This document shows, piece by piece, positions 35,801 through 46,777 of a stretch of DNA of 64,000 bases (its first letter is position 1; each line of letters starts with the position of its first letter). The position numbers and the translations under genes were made by a program. This DNA comes from Siphonodentalium dalli (lineage: Eukaryota > Mollusca > Scaphopoda > Gadilida > Siphonodentaliidae): positions 10,209,814 through 10,273,813 of the forward strand of contig CP136063.1 of NCBI GenBank assembly GCA_032622095.1, written 5' to 3'. A model generated the notes under the pieces. The model ran no database searches. It had not been told where the DNA came from and was given only the letters and a program-made list of their open reading frames with translations.

Positions 35801-38598
35801 ATATTTACACGTATACGTATCGGTGTGTGAGGGGTCTTAATATATAATAATATTATAATTATTACAGTTGGATATATTTACACGTATACGTATCGGTGAG
35901 TGAGGGGTCTTAATATATAATAATATTATAATTATTACAGTTGGATATATTTACACGTATACGTATCGGTGTGTGAGGGGTCTTAATATATAATAATATT
36001 ATAATTATTACAGTTGGATATATTTACACGTATACGTATCGGTGAGTGAGGGGTCTTAATATATAATAATATTATAATTATTACAGTTGGATATATTTAC
36101 ACGTATACGTATCGGTGTGTGAGGGGTCTTAATATATAATAATATTATAATTATTACAGTTGGATATATTTACACGTATACGTATCGGTGTGTGAGGGGT
36201 CTTAATATATAATAATATTATAATTATTATAGTTGGATATATTTACACGTATACGTATCGGTGTGTGAGGGGTCTTAATATATAATAATATTATAATTAT
36301 TATAGTTGGATATATTTACACGTATACGTATCGGTGTGTGAGGGGTCTTAATATATAATAATATTATAATTATTATAGTTGGATATATTTACACGTATAC
36401 GTATCGGTGTGTGAGGGGTCTTTATATATAATAATATTATAATTATTATAGTTGGATATATTTACACGTATACGTATCGGTGAGGGGTCTTAATATATAA
36501 TAATATTATAATTATTATAGTTGGATATATTTACACGTATACGTATCGGTGTGTGAGGGGTCTTAATATATAATAATATTATAATTATTATAGTAGGATA
36601 TATTTACACGTATACGTATCGGTGTGTGAGGGGTCTTAATATATAATAATATTATAATTATTATAGTTGGATATATTTACACGTATACGTATCGGTGTGT
36701 GAGGGGTCTTAATATATAATAATATTATAATTATTATAGTTGGATATATTTACACGTATACGTATCGGTGTGTGAGGGGTCTTAATATATAATAATATTA
36801 TAATTATTATAGTTGGATATATTTACACGTATACGTATCGGTGTGTGAGGGGTCTTAATATATATTAATATTATAATTATTATAGTTGGATATATTTACA
36901 CGTATACGTATCGGTGTGTGAGGGGTCTTAATATATAATAATATTATAATTATTATAGTTGGATATATTTACACGTATACGTATCGGTGTGTGAGGGGTC
37001 TTAATATATAATAATATTATAATTATTATAGTTGGATATATTTACACGTATACGTATCGGTGTGTGAGGGGTCTTAATATATAATAATATTATAATTATT
37101 ATAGTTGGATATATTTACACGTATACGTATCGGTGTGTGAGGGGTCTTAATATATAATAATATTATAATTATTATAGTTGGATATATTTACACGTATACG
37201 TATCGGTGTGTGAGGGGTCTTAATATATAATAATATTATAATTATTACAGTTGGATATATTTACACGTATACGTATCGGTGTGTGAGGGGTCTTAATATA
37301 TAATAATATTATAATTATTACAGTTGGATATATTTACACGTATACGTATCGGTGAGTGAGGGGTCTTAATATATAATAATATTATAATTATTACAGTTGG
37401 ATATATTTACATGTATACGTATCGGTGTGTGAGGGGTCTTAATATATAATAATATTATAATTATTATAGTTGGATATATTTACACGTATACGTATCGGTG
37501 TGTGAGGGGTCTTAATATATAATAATATTATAATTATTATAGATGGATATATTTACACGTATACGTATCGGTGTGTGAGGGGTCTTTATATATAATAATA
37601 TTATAATTATTATAGTTGGATATATTTACACGTATACGTATCGGTGTGTGAGGGGTCTTAATATATAATAATATTATAATTATTATAGTTGGATATATTT
37701 ACACGTATACGTATCGGTGTGTGAGGGGTCTTAATATATAATAATATTATAATTATTATAGTTGGATATATTTACACGTATACGTATCGGTGTGTAAGGG
37801 GTCTTAATATATAATAATATTATAATTATTATAGTTGGATATATTTACACGTATACGTATCGGTGTGTAAGGGGTCTTAATATATAATAATATTATAATT
37901 ATTATAGTTGGATATATTTACACGTATACGTATCGGTGTGTGAGGGGTCTTAATATATAATAATATTATAATTATTATAGTTGGATATATTTACACGTAT
38001 ACGTATCGGTGTGTGAGGGGTCTTAATATATAATAATATTATAATTATTATAGTTGGATATATTTACACGTATACGTATCGGTGTGTGAGGGGTCTTAAT
38101 ATATAATAATATTATAATTATTATAGTTGGATATATTTACACGTATACGTATCGGTGTGTGAGGGGTCTTAATATATAATAATATTATAATTATTATAGT
38201 TGGATATATTTACACGTATACGTATCGTTGTGTGAGGGGTCTTAATATATAATAATATTATAATTATTATAGTTGGATATATTTACACGTATACGTATCG
38301 GTGTGTGAGGGGTCTTAATATATAATAATATTATAATTATTATAGTTGGATATATTTACACGTATACGTATCGGTGTGTGAGGGGTCTTAATATATAATA
38401 ATATTATAATTATTATAGTTGGATATATTTACACGTATACGTATCGGTGTGTGAGGGGTCTTAATATATAATAATATTATAATTATTATAGTTGGATATA
38501 TTTACACGTATACGTATCGGTGTGTGAGGGGTCTTAATATATAATAATATTATAATTATTATAGTTGGATATATTTACACGTAAACGTATCGGTGTGT
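20808..38598. repeat. 17.8-kb satellite array, 73-bp monomer, about 244 copies
   Basis: The monomer runs GGGGTCTTAATATATAATAA through TTGGATATATTTACACGTAT to CGGTGTGTGA. It is about 26% GC and contains the 10-bp palindrome ACGTATACGT plus overlapping AT palindromes (ATAATATTAT, ATAATTAT). Most monomers differ at zero to three sites. Recurrent variants are TTATAG/TTAGAG/TTACAG, GTGTGTGA/GTGTGTCA/GTGTGTAA/GTGAGTGA, GTCTTAAT/GTCTTTAT and ATAATAAT/ATAATGAT. Indel monomers include +2 at 23651, -1 at 25111, -1 at 30929, -4 at 33128 and 36481, and -1 at 33424. Higher-order duplications are visible (see findings). The edges are sharp, with no protein-coding potential. Confidence 0.98.
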
Positions 38599-38637
38599 TA
38601 TGGAGCCCCGGAGGTGACATCCGAATTTTTTATTTTA

Positions 38638-39562
38638 AGTCGTGGCCACGAGAATAAAGTCGTGGCCACGAGAATATGAAGTCGTGGCCACGAGCATATG
38701 AAGTCGTGGCCACGAGAATATGAGGTCGTGGCCACGAGACTACGAAGTCGTGGGCACGAGAATAAAGTCGTGGCCACGAGAATAAAGTCGTGGGCACGAG
38801 AATAATGTCGTGGCCACGAGAATAAAGTCGTGGCCACGAGCATAAAGTCGTGGCCACGAGAATAATGTCGTGGCCACGAGAATATAGTCGTGGCCACGAG
38901 AATATGAAGTCGTGGCCACGAGAATATGAAGTCGTGGCCACGAGACAATGAAGTCGTGGCCACGAGAATATGGTCGTGGCCACGAGAATAAAGTCGTGGG
39001 CACGAGAATATGGAGTCGTGGCCACGAGAATAATGTCGTGGCCACGAGAATATGGTCGTGGCCACGAGAATATAGTCGTGGCCACGAGAATATGAAGTCG
39101 TGGCCACGAGAATGTGAAGTCGTGGCCACGAGACTATGAAGTCGTGGCCACGAGAATATGAAGTCGTGGCCACGAGAATAAAGTCGTGGCCACGAGAATA
39201 AAGTCGTGGCCACGAGAATAAAGTCGTGGCCACGAGAATATGGTCGTGGCCACGAGAATATGAAGTCGTGGCCACGAGAATATGTATGAAGTCGTGGCCA
39301 CGAGAATAAAGTCGTGGCCACGAGAATAAAGTCGTGGCCACGAGAATATGGTCGTGGCCACGAGAATATGGTCGTGGCCACGAGAATATGAACTCGTGGC
39401 CACGAGAATATGGAGTCGTGGCCACGAGACTATGAAGTCGTGGCCACGACCATAAAGTCGTGGCCACGAGAATATGGTCGTGGCCACGAGAATATGGTCG
39501 TGGCCACGAGAATATGGTCGTGGCCACGAGAATAAAGTCGTGGCCACGAGAATGTGAACTCG
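38638..39562. repeat. Minisatellite built on the palindrome TCGTGGCCACGA, about 46 copies
   Basis: Each unit is TCGTGGCCACGAGA plus a variable AT-rich joint such as ATAAAG, ATATGG or ATATGAAG, giving periods of about 17 to 24 bp. The core is a perfect 12-bp palindrome. A few cores read GTGGGCAC or GTGACCAC. It starts about 40 bp after the satellite ends, across the bridge TGGAGCCCCGGAGGTGACAT, and stops about 80 bp before the integrase ATG. The long minus-strand ORFs over it (SRGHDFILVATT type) occur because the core lacks stops on either strand. Confidence 0.97.
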
Positions 39563-39644
39563 TGACCACGAGAAGAAGCCTACTCAGACAGGCACTCGAT
39601 TCGAGAGGATAGGGACTAACAGTATATTTTAATCTCGTGGAGAA

Positions 39645-40478
39645 ATGAGTTCAAGGGAAGACATTGTGAAGTTTCTGTTTCATCTTGGACTGAAATACAA
39701 CGATATCATCAGTGCCTTGGCTACACGGTTTGGAATTGTCTTGAGTCTCCGGCATCTCATGAGATTATTGAAATCAATGGGTTTATTGCGTCGCAGTGAC
39801 TACTCAAATATAGCCGATGTTATAGCATTTGTCCGTCGTGATATTCAATCATCTGGATGCTTGCACGGCTACAGGTGGATGCACCAAAAAATATTGGACA
39901 ACGGGCTGAGAGTTCGCAAAGAAGATGTGAGAGAGCTCTTAAAAATACTCAACCCAAAAGCAACTGACGACCGGAGATCACGGCGACTTCATAGGCGTTC
40001 ATATTATGCAAAAGGACCAAATTACGTTTGGCATGTCGATTCGTATGACAAATTGAAGCCATTCGGCATTTGTGTCAACGGCTGTGTTGATGGGTTCTCA
40101 AGGAAAGTGATATGGTTGAACGCATACTCGACAAGCAGCGACCCCAAACTGATTGGTGGTTATTTTTTGGAGGCCGTTGGCGAAAGAGAAGGCTGTCCAA
40201 GAATTGTTAGGTCTGACAAAGGGACAGAGAATGGCACTGTTTGCACCCTTCAACGTTTTTTTCGCCGGAATTCGTCAGATAATTTTGGGAGAGAAAAGAG
40301 TTTTCTATATGGGAGAAGCACGGCAAATCAGCGCATTGAACGATGGTGGGGCTTTTTGCGGAAGGAGTGTGCTGACTTTTGGTTGGATGTTTTCCACAAA
40401 CTGAAAGAGAATGGGGATTTCGATGGCTATTTTGTTGACAGGAACTTGATAGTTTTCTGCTTCTTGGCCTTGATTCAG
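39645..40478 (+). CDS. DDE integrase-core protein, exon 1 (278 codons)
   Basis: This is the first coding exon of a 388-residue protein with an integrase/transposase catalytic core. ATG at 39645 has G at -3. Residues 1-50 look helix-turn-helix-like (SLRHLMRLLKSMGLLRR). Around 70-80, GCLHGYRWMHQ is a conserved pre-core box. The core shows D132 in WHVDSYDKLKPFG, D191 in RIVRSDKGTEN and E232 in NQRIERWWGFLRKE, the order and spacing of an acidic DDE triad. It resembles the integrase-core proteins often annotated as uncharacterised in fish, cnidarian and mollusc genomes. Whether it is an active transposase or domesticated is unknown. The exon ends CAG and is followed by GTAATT at 40479. Reading through gives 52 hydrophobic codons unlike the family before a stop at 40637. 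No terminal inverted repeats were found around the gene. Upstream lies the GTGGCCAC minisatellite. Confidence 0.88.
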
Positions 40479-42192
40479 GTAATTTGGTTGAAATTATACA
40501 CAATGGCTTGCATGGGAATATACATATATATTTTCCAAAACTATACTCGTGTGTTTGTGCTTGAAATTAGAGAAACAATCATATTTACCGATATGTTATT
40601 TTCATACGAGCATGTGTTGGGAGGAGATTTCCGATAAATTATCCTTCGCGAGTTTCATACGTCTAGGTTAAATTCGGAATATATATATGGGCCATATCGT
40701 ATATAATGGCGATTGACAATATTTCGCCGTTCAAACTGCCTTGGAATAACGTGAATATATGACCTTTTTTAACCAACTTGATATATATAGCTGGTCGTCG
40801 TTGGCGTTATTATGTAATTAATCGATACTAATCACCAGATTGCATGGGTTTTGGAGAGTTACCATTGTTGTACACGTATATCTGGATGATATATGGGGAT
40901 CTTCGAATCGGAAGTGGGATCTTTAAATCATAATACTTTAATGATTAGACTCTTGAAAACAGACCATACGATGTGGACGAAATAAATTATTATTATATAT
41001 TTATATTTATTGTGCAATTACTATGCATGTTGAAATTCGTTAAGGACGTTGTGTGCATAAGATGTGGTAAAATTTATAATGATACCGTGACTGTTCTTTT
41101 CTGATGGACTCAAGAAATGACACATGGTATCGTTTCCTCTCACATTTCCACGTAGACTGTTATATGTGCATTGATAATCTCCCAGTGGACAAACAAATAT
41201 GCTCATGTGCATTGGGTATATCCCAAACTCGACTCTTCAGAAATGGATGAATAAAAGATATATATATATATATATATATATATACTAAACGCGATCAGTA
41301 GAGTAATTGGGCGTACTTTTAAAGATACGGGTGGCGTTGGCGGTGGGTATGCTATTGAAATATTCACCTCCGTCAAAAACCGCCATAAACAGAAAGAATA
41401 GTAAAATATAGACATACCTTGTTCTTGTACCAATCATAAATATGGCATAAACGGTATGTTATTGTCAATTGTTTGCCATGTGTTATGTAAACAGAAGGGA
41501 AAAAAACGTTACGTTACCTGGCTTTTGTTTTGATTTGATAAACATAAAGAGCGTAATTTGTTACTGTTTTCCTGGTGTGGAAATAATAAAGAGCGTTTAT
41601 ATAATTTGTGTGTAATTAACCAATAGAATTGCGCTGTGTTATGTAAACAGAAACACAACTTCTGTAATACGAGCAGGCTCTTGTTTACGTACACCATCGT
41701 ACGTCTTGACTTTATATATATACTATTTTTATGCGCTTATTATGTTTGGTATATGAACAAAGCTATATATGCTTTAATATTCCTTCTGTTGATGGCAATT
41801 TGAACTAATATGAATATTTCTGCAACGAACGCCGCCTTTAAATCTGAAGCCAGTTATTTTTATCGATCACGTTATCATCGCCAAGAGTTTGGAAATCTTA
41901 TATTGGGCTGATATAATGTGCTGCGTGTGCTAATTTAAAATTCCTGGCAGATTTTGTGAAAATAAATAAGAATTCTCTCATCTTTATTATTGGAATTAAT
42001 CATCAAAAAGCAAAATAAATATAAGAAATGAATGTAGTCGGTGTATGTGGTATTGTGGGCTCAATTAGTGTAAACCGCATCATATACACTACATTTATTT
42101 CTTTTTGTATTGCCATGCAATATTAAATGTTGAATGATCATCATTTTTATTGTTGACAAGATGTCCTAATGTGTCATTTGTTTGTGTTGTAG
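40479..42192 (+). other. Phase-0 intron of the integrase-core gene
   Basis: The 1714-bp interval starts GTAATT after CAG and ends TTTGTGTTGTAG before GAC. Removing it joins codon 278 to codon 279 in frame. It is strongly AT-rich and includes a (TA)n tract at 41259-41283. Short ORFs in it have no recognisable domain. The intron makes a recent processed retrocopy unlikely. Confidence 0.82.
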
Positions 42193-42525
42193 GACGATAT
42201 GGATGCTATGGCTGACGTTTGGGATTCCCATTTGATACGACCATCGAAGAATGAAAATGTGCCACACGGCCGGCCTAACGTTATGTACACTATGCCTGAA
42301 GTGTATGACTCTAACGACTGTCTTGTTGGGGTACCTGAGGTGGAAAGGCGTGGTTGCAGAGGCGAGTGCCGGTTTCGAAGTTCCATAGCGTGTGACACAG
42401 ACGTATTCAAACTTTGCACTTATTTTATGGCAGTTCGTAACCTGGGTGTACCCGGGGATGTGTATCATAGGATAAACCTTTACTTGGAATTGCGTCGATT
42501 ATTCAGAATGCACTTAGATTTGTAA
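42193..42525 (+). CDS. DDE integrase-core protein, exon 2 (110 codons and stop)
   Basis: The exon opens after TTGTAG with GACGATATGGAT and runs in frame with exon 1. It begins DDMDAMADVWDSHLIRPSKN and continues GRPNVMYTMPEVY, the C-terminal block that follows the catalytic Glu region in this family: a helical segment with HxIRPS and then GRPxVMY. It then reads CLVGVPEVE and ends in a basic and hydrophobic tail, LRRLFRMHLDL, stop TAA. The ATG at 42199 is internal, not a start. There is no convincing AATAAA within about 100 bp after the stop. Confidence rests on the continuous family pattern across the splice. Confidence 0.85.
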   Translation, partial: DDMDAMADVWDSHLIRPSKNENVPHGRPNVMYTMPEVYDSNDCLVGVPEVERRGCRGECRFRSSIACDTDVFKLCTYFMAVRNLGVPGDVYHRINLYLELRRLFRMHLDL

Positions 42526-42585
42526 ATATATTGCGGTAATAACAAATACAGAAATATGCACCAGGTTCACATTCGTGTTCTTGTG

Positions 42586-43034
42586 TTAAAGGTACTCAAT
42601 CCTATCAGGCCCTCATAAATTACGATTTCTTTGGCTTCGGGGATAAAAAATAATTGATTCGAGTCGAGGAACCTACCAATCAACGCTCAGAGTGATCAGA
42701 TATAAATTTTTGAAGTTTTGATATTTCTATTGTTTCTGGCCCAGAAACACGCTGTCAAAAGGATGATCTCAGTCAAAATTGCGTTATTAATACACTTGAT
42801 TTTAGAGTTATCCATCTTCGCCTGTTTGAATAAGTGTTTCTGTGGAAATTATTAATACACATCTCGAGAAAATTACAAACTTAGGGGCAATTATTAGTAC
42901 ACATCTCGAGAAAATTACAAACTTCAAAAATCAATATCTAATAACTCGTTCCTCGACTCGAATCAAATATTTTTTACCCCTAAAGCCAAGGAAATAGTAA
43001 TTTAGGGGTGCTTAATCGGATTGCGTACCTTTAA
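42586..43034. mobile_element. TTAA-flanked element, family 2, copy 1
   Basis: A 449-bp element with TTAA at both ends, starting AGGTACTCAATCC and ending GCGTACCTTTAA. The arms are long inverted repeats over 100 bp: GATTCGAGTCGAGGAACC in the left arm is mirrored by CTCGACTCGAATCAAATA in the right. The centre carries CCAGAAACACGCTGTC. There is no ORF. The target is the same as families 1 and 3 but the termini differ. Confidence 0.88.
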
Positions 43035-44110
43035 TGATATATATTTACAAAATCCAAAATGGCCATATTTTTTTTGCCGAATGACCCCAAAATGACTCGT
43101 TCCCATCAAGAGGTCCATCCGATGATCCGTCCGTTTGTTGATGATCAGATCAGGGATGTGGTATGTAGGGTGTGTCAAAGTATTTAGTGCTGCAAAGAGT
43201 AAAATCCAAGATGGCCACCAGCGGCCATGTTTTTGGCCGATTGATCCTAAAATGACTCATTCCCATCTACATGTAAATGTCAACATTCATGACAAATTTT
43301 ATGATGATCAGTACGGCCTGTAGCCCGCGCCAATGGATTCAAATTTGAAATCCAAGATGGCCACCATGCAGCGGTCATGTTTTTTGGCCGAATGACCCCA
43401 AAATTATTCGTGCCCAACTAGGGGCCATCCCAATCATGAATATAAAGTTTGTTGATGATCGGATCAGGGTTGTGGTCTGTAGGGTGTGTGAAAGTATTTA
43501 GTGATATGCAAAGAGTAAAATCCAAGATGGCTGATGGCGGCCATGTTTTATTTTGCCAAATGACACGTTCCCATCTAGAGGTCACCCCGATGATCCATGT
43601 GAAGTTTGGTGATGATCGGATCAGAGATGTGGTCTGTATTATGTGTCAATGGATTTACTGATGCAAAGAGTAAAATCGGATTGAGTACCTTTAATGTTAT
43701 ATATTTACAAAATCCAAAATTGCCATTGGTGGCCATATTTTTTTTGCCGAATGACCCCAAAATGACTCGTTCCCATTAAGAGGTCACCCCGATGATCCGT
43801 CCGTTTGGTGATGATCAGATCAGGGATGTGGTATGTAGGTTCTGTCAAAGTATTTAGTGCTGCAAAGAGTAAAATCCAAGATGGCCACCAGCGGCCATGT
43901 TTTTGGCCGATTGATCCTAAAATGACTCGTTCCCATCTACTTGTAAATGTCAACATTCATGACAAATTTTAGTACGGCCTGTAGCCCGCGCCAATGGATT
44001 CAAATTTGAAATCCAAGATGGCCACCATGCAGCGGTCATGTTTTTTGGCCGAATGACCCCAAAAATGTGACGGACGGACGAACGAACGGACGGAGCCCGT
44101 TTCTATAGTG
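43035..44110. repeat. Tandemly arranged AAAATCCAAGATGGCC dispersed repeat, with an internal duplication
   Basis: Units of about 150-170 bp, each with CCAAGATGGCCACC, GGCCATGTTTTTTGGCCGAA, CCCCAAAATGACTCGTTCCC and TGATGATCAGATCAGGGATG. 43019-43401 is repeated at 43678-44063 (offset about 660-670 bp), including the right end of the family 2 element (GTACCTTTAATG). The block ends in GACGGACGGACGAACG. Small ORFs in it are repeat shadows. The same repeat forms the body of the elements at 45816 and 61885. Confidence 0.85.
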
Positions 44111-45287
44111 ATCTGGGGTCAACAGCAGCTATTGCATGATAAAGTTACATGATCTATATCTCTTTATTGCTAATTATTAGTGCACCTTGAACTCGTTTAG
44201 GACGGGATCCGTTTCCCAAAACATTATCTACAGGACGGGAAATGGACATATCCGTTTCCCACTTCATGCACTTGTTATATCAGTGAATGATTCTTTTATA
44301 ATTAAATGTTTTGAGCAGATTAACATGTTGTAAATATAGGCCGATCGCTCAATGATGGGTCCAGAACGATGTAACCTATTTTTGGCATCATGTGGGGGGG
44401 GGGTCGCTTGTCGTGATTTGTGACGTCATTTTATTCCAAAATAGGGGCGCCGGTAAGCCACATACGCGTATAGACAAGTTTTATGTTGGCACTCACTCTT
44501 ATTGCTGCACATTCTATACTTGCTTAGGCTAGCATGATTGCCCAGAAATTCGAGGACATTAGGCGCAATTTGACCGCATGCACACAATGCGAAGTAACAC
44601 CATATTAACTAATCACACACACGCACCCATAGTATGAACTTTAATATAGAGTTACTTCACATTGAGTGCATGCAACTAAATGTCCTCGAATTTCTGGGTA
44701 ATACAACCAAATGCCACCGTTGTGAACCACCAAATTGAAAGTACACGCGAGCCAGACTACACTCCTGTAATAAACTTTTCACATGCCAGGACATTAAATA
44801 TAAGCACAAATTGCACGCTGGCGACTTGAGAGGTCGGTCCATGGCAGGTGGATCTTGACCCCTTTAGCGAAAGGAACCAGAAGCGAGAGCAATTCAAGTA
44901 TATTTCTGCGACGGTATCCTATAATTTTAAAATTAATAGCAATTTATTCAATATGTCGCAAACATCTCGTCATATAGCGAAATTACAGCTCCCAAACGCA
45001 TTATTTTCCGAAACTCAATCGGTCGCAATTTGGTGGTATCTACCCTAAAATTCTGGAAGATTTATAGACTATGGATGATCACCCATCATGTAGTATGAGT
45101 TGTCACGTGGAGAATTCTGACATGACAAATGGTCTGCCCCAACATTAAATAAACACTTCAATTGCTATAAAGTGAGATAAAAGTAAGCATTTCTGCAAAA
45201 AATCTCGTCTGTGCATAATGTTTTCCCAAGAGAATCACGTCCGAAACGAGTCAAGTCATTTGAGTTTAACAGCACCTATCCCATGAC
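44111..45287. other. Non-coding stretch with a 165-bp foldback
   Basis: 44541-44605 (CCCAGAAATTCGAGGACATT and following) is inverted at 44640-44702, with CGCATGCACACAATGCGAAG facing TTCACATTGAGTGCATGC. This is a small foldback element. A run of about ten G lies near 44395. No gene is recognised in the rest. Confidence 0.55.
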
Positions 45288-45334
45288 AATGGGGATTTCG
45301 ATGGTTATTTTGTTGACAGGAACTTGACAGTTGT
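45288..45334 (+). pseudogene. 47-bp fragment of the integrase-core exon 1
   Basis: 45288-45334 matches 40410-40456 of exon 1 almost base for base: AATGGGGATTTCGATGG, then TATTTTGTTGACAGGAACTT. There are two or three substitutions. It covers the codons for ENGDFDGYFVDRNL. No flanking integrase sequence is present. It is a scrap of a second copy or a captured fragment. Confidence 0.75.
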
Positions 45335-45815
45335 CCCACATAGCATCTGTGCTAATAATAAATGCTCTTTATTGATCATATAATTTAAAAGCACCCATTT
45401 AAGGCATGAGATCAAAGGCGTCTATCACATTAGAATTCCATAGCTGGTCAGGTGACCCATCTGTATCAATGTTCCTACACATCTTCTAAGCTAATACGAT
45501 ACGATCTTTATTGCTCATATTCCCCCCTTTTAAGTCATCTGAGGGCAACGGCATCTATCTCCAGACACTATACGGGTCAATATATCCCCCGTGCTTCAAT
45601 TTTTACTTACCAGATTGCAACCATATTGGGTATATAGTTAATTATTTAGTTAAATTAATTAGTAGTGCCATTTTAAGACATCTGAGGTCAACGGGACCTA
45701 TCTAATAAGATTCCCAGGGTCAACTTACCCATGTATAAAATGTTCAGCTCCGAGGGTCCAACCATTTGGTCACCTCAGCCAAAATATATATAAAATGAAA
45801 GTGTCAATGACACTG
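45335..45815. other. Unassigned stretch with a loose direct repeat
   Basis: Phrases such as ACATCTGAGGTCAACGGGAC and TATCTAATA recur in loose form at 45537, 45676 and again near 46799, with about 140-bp spacing for the first two. No gene is seen. The two short plus-strand ORFs overlap in different frames and have no domain. Confidence 0.4.
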
Positions 45816-46777
45816 TAGCTCAACTTAGGTAGGGGAATAATTTAATGGTTGACAGTAAATGGAGGAATTAGGAAAGGAGCTAATTGAAATGTCTAAGTAA
45901 GACAAAATGTAAATGTGAAGAGAGACCAATACCCCCAAAATGACTCGTTCCCATCTACATGTCAATATAAACATTCATGAAAAGTTTCATAATGATCGGA
46001 TCAGGGATGTGGTCTGTAGGGTGTGCCAAAGGATTTAGTGATGCAAAGAGGAAATTCTAAAATGGCCACCGGCGGCCATGTTTTTTTGCCGAATGACCCC
46101 AAAATGACTCGTTCCCATCTACATGTCAATGTCAACATCCATGACAAATTTCATGAAGATCAAACAAACAGATCGGTCTATAACCCATGCTAATGGATTT
46201 TGTAGAAATATTTAGTCATACAAAGAGTAAAATCCAAAATGGCCATTGGTGACAATATTTTTTTGCTGAATGACCACAAAATGACTCGTTCCCCATCAAG
46301 AGGTCACCCCGATGATCCATATGAAGTTTGGTGATGATCAGATCAGGGATGTGGTATGTAGGGTGTGTCAAAGTATTCAGTGATGCAAAGAGTAAAATCC
46401 AATATGGCTGCCGGCGACAATGTTTTTTTCGCCAAATGACCCTAAAATGACTCGTTCCCATCTAGAGGTCGCCCCGATGATCCATATGAAGTTTGGTGAT
46501 GATCGGATCAGAGATGTGGTCTGTAGGATGTGTCAAAGGATTTAGTGATGCAAAGAGTAAAATCCAAGATGGCCACCAGCGGCCATGTTTTTTGGCCGAA
46601 TGACCCCAAAATGACTTGTTCCCATCTACATGTCAATGTTAACATTCATGACAAATTTCATAAAGATCAGACCAAAGATACGACCTGTAGCCCGCACCAA
46701 AGGAAATTGTTGACGACACACGGACGACGGACGCCAAGCCATGGCAATAGCTCAAACTTACAAAGTAAGTTGAGCTA
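45816..46777. mobile_element. TAGCTCAACTT-ended element, copy 1
   Basis: A 962-bp element with inverted ends TAGCTCAACTT and AAGTTGAGCTA. The body is about four tandem units of 164-174 bp, each with GCAAAGAGTAAAATCC (46041, 46215, 46386, 46550) and the GGCCATGTTTTTTTGCCGAA box. Near the right end come ACGGACGACGGACG and CCAAGCCATGGCAATAGCTC. It has no protein-coding capacity. Confidence 0.75.

Noticed and set aside
20808-39562. CRISPR-like array
   Set aside because: The 73-bp monomers abut with no unique spacers, the short joints in the GTGGCCAC array are not unique spacers, and the DNA is eukaryotic with no cas genes.
38598-39569. A 323-residue minus-strand ORF and overlapping frames (SRGHDFILVATT and SWPRLYSRGHD repeats)
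   Set aside because: It lies entirely in the GTGGCCAC minisatellite. Several frames on both strands are open at once because the palindromic core lacks stops. No start context, splice signal or non-repeat domain supports a protein.
40479-40637. The 52 codons after exon 1 as the true C terminus of the integrase protein
   Set aside because: They are hydrophobic, unlike the family, and follow a good CAG/GTAATT donor. The family's C-terminal block is found in frame at 42193.
42199-42525. An independent 108-residue gene starting at the ATG at 42199
   Set aside because: The open frame extends 5' to a splice acceptor at 42192, and the content matches the integrase-core C terminus.
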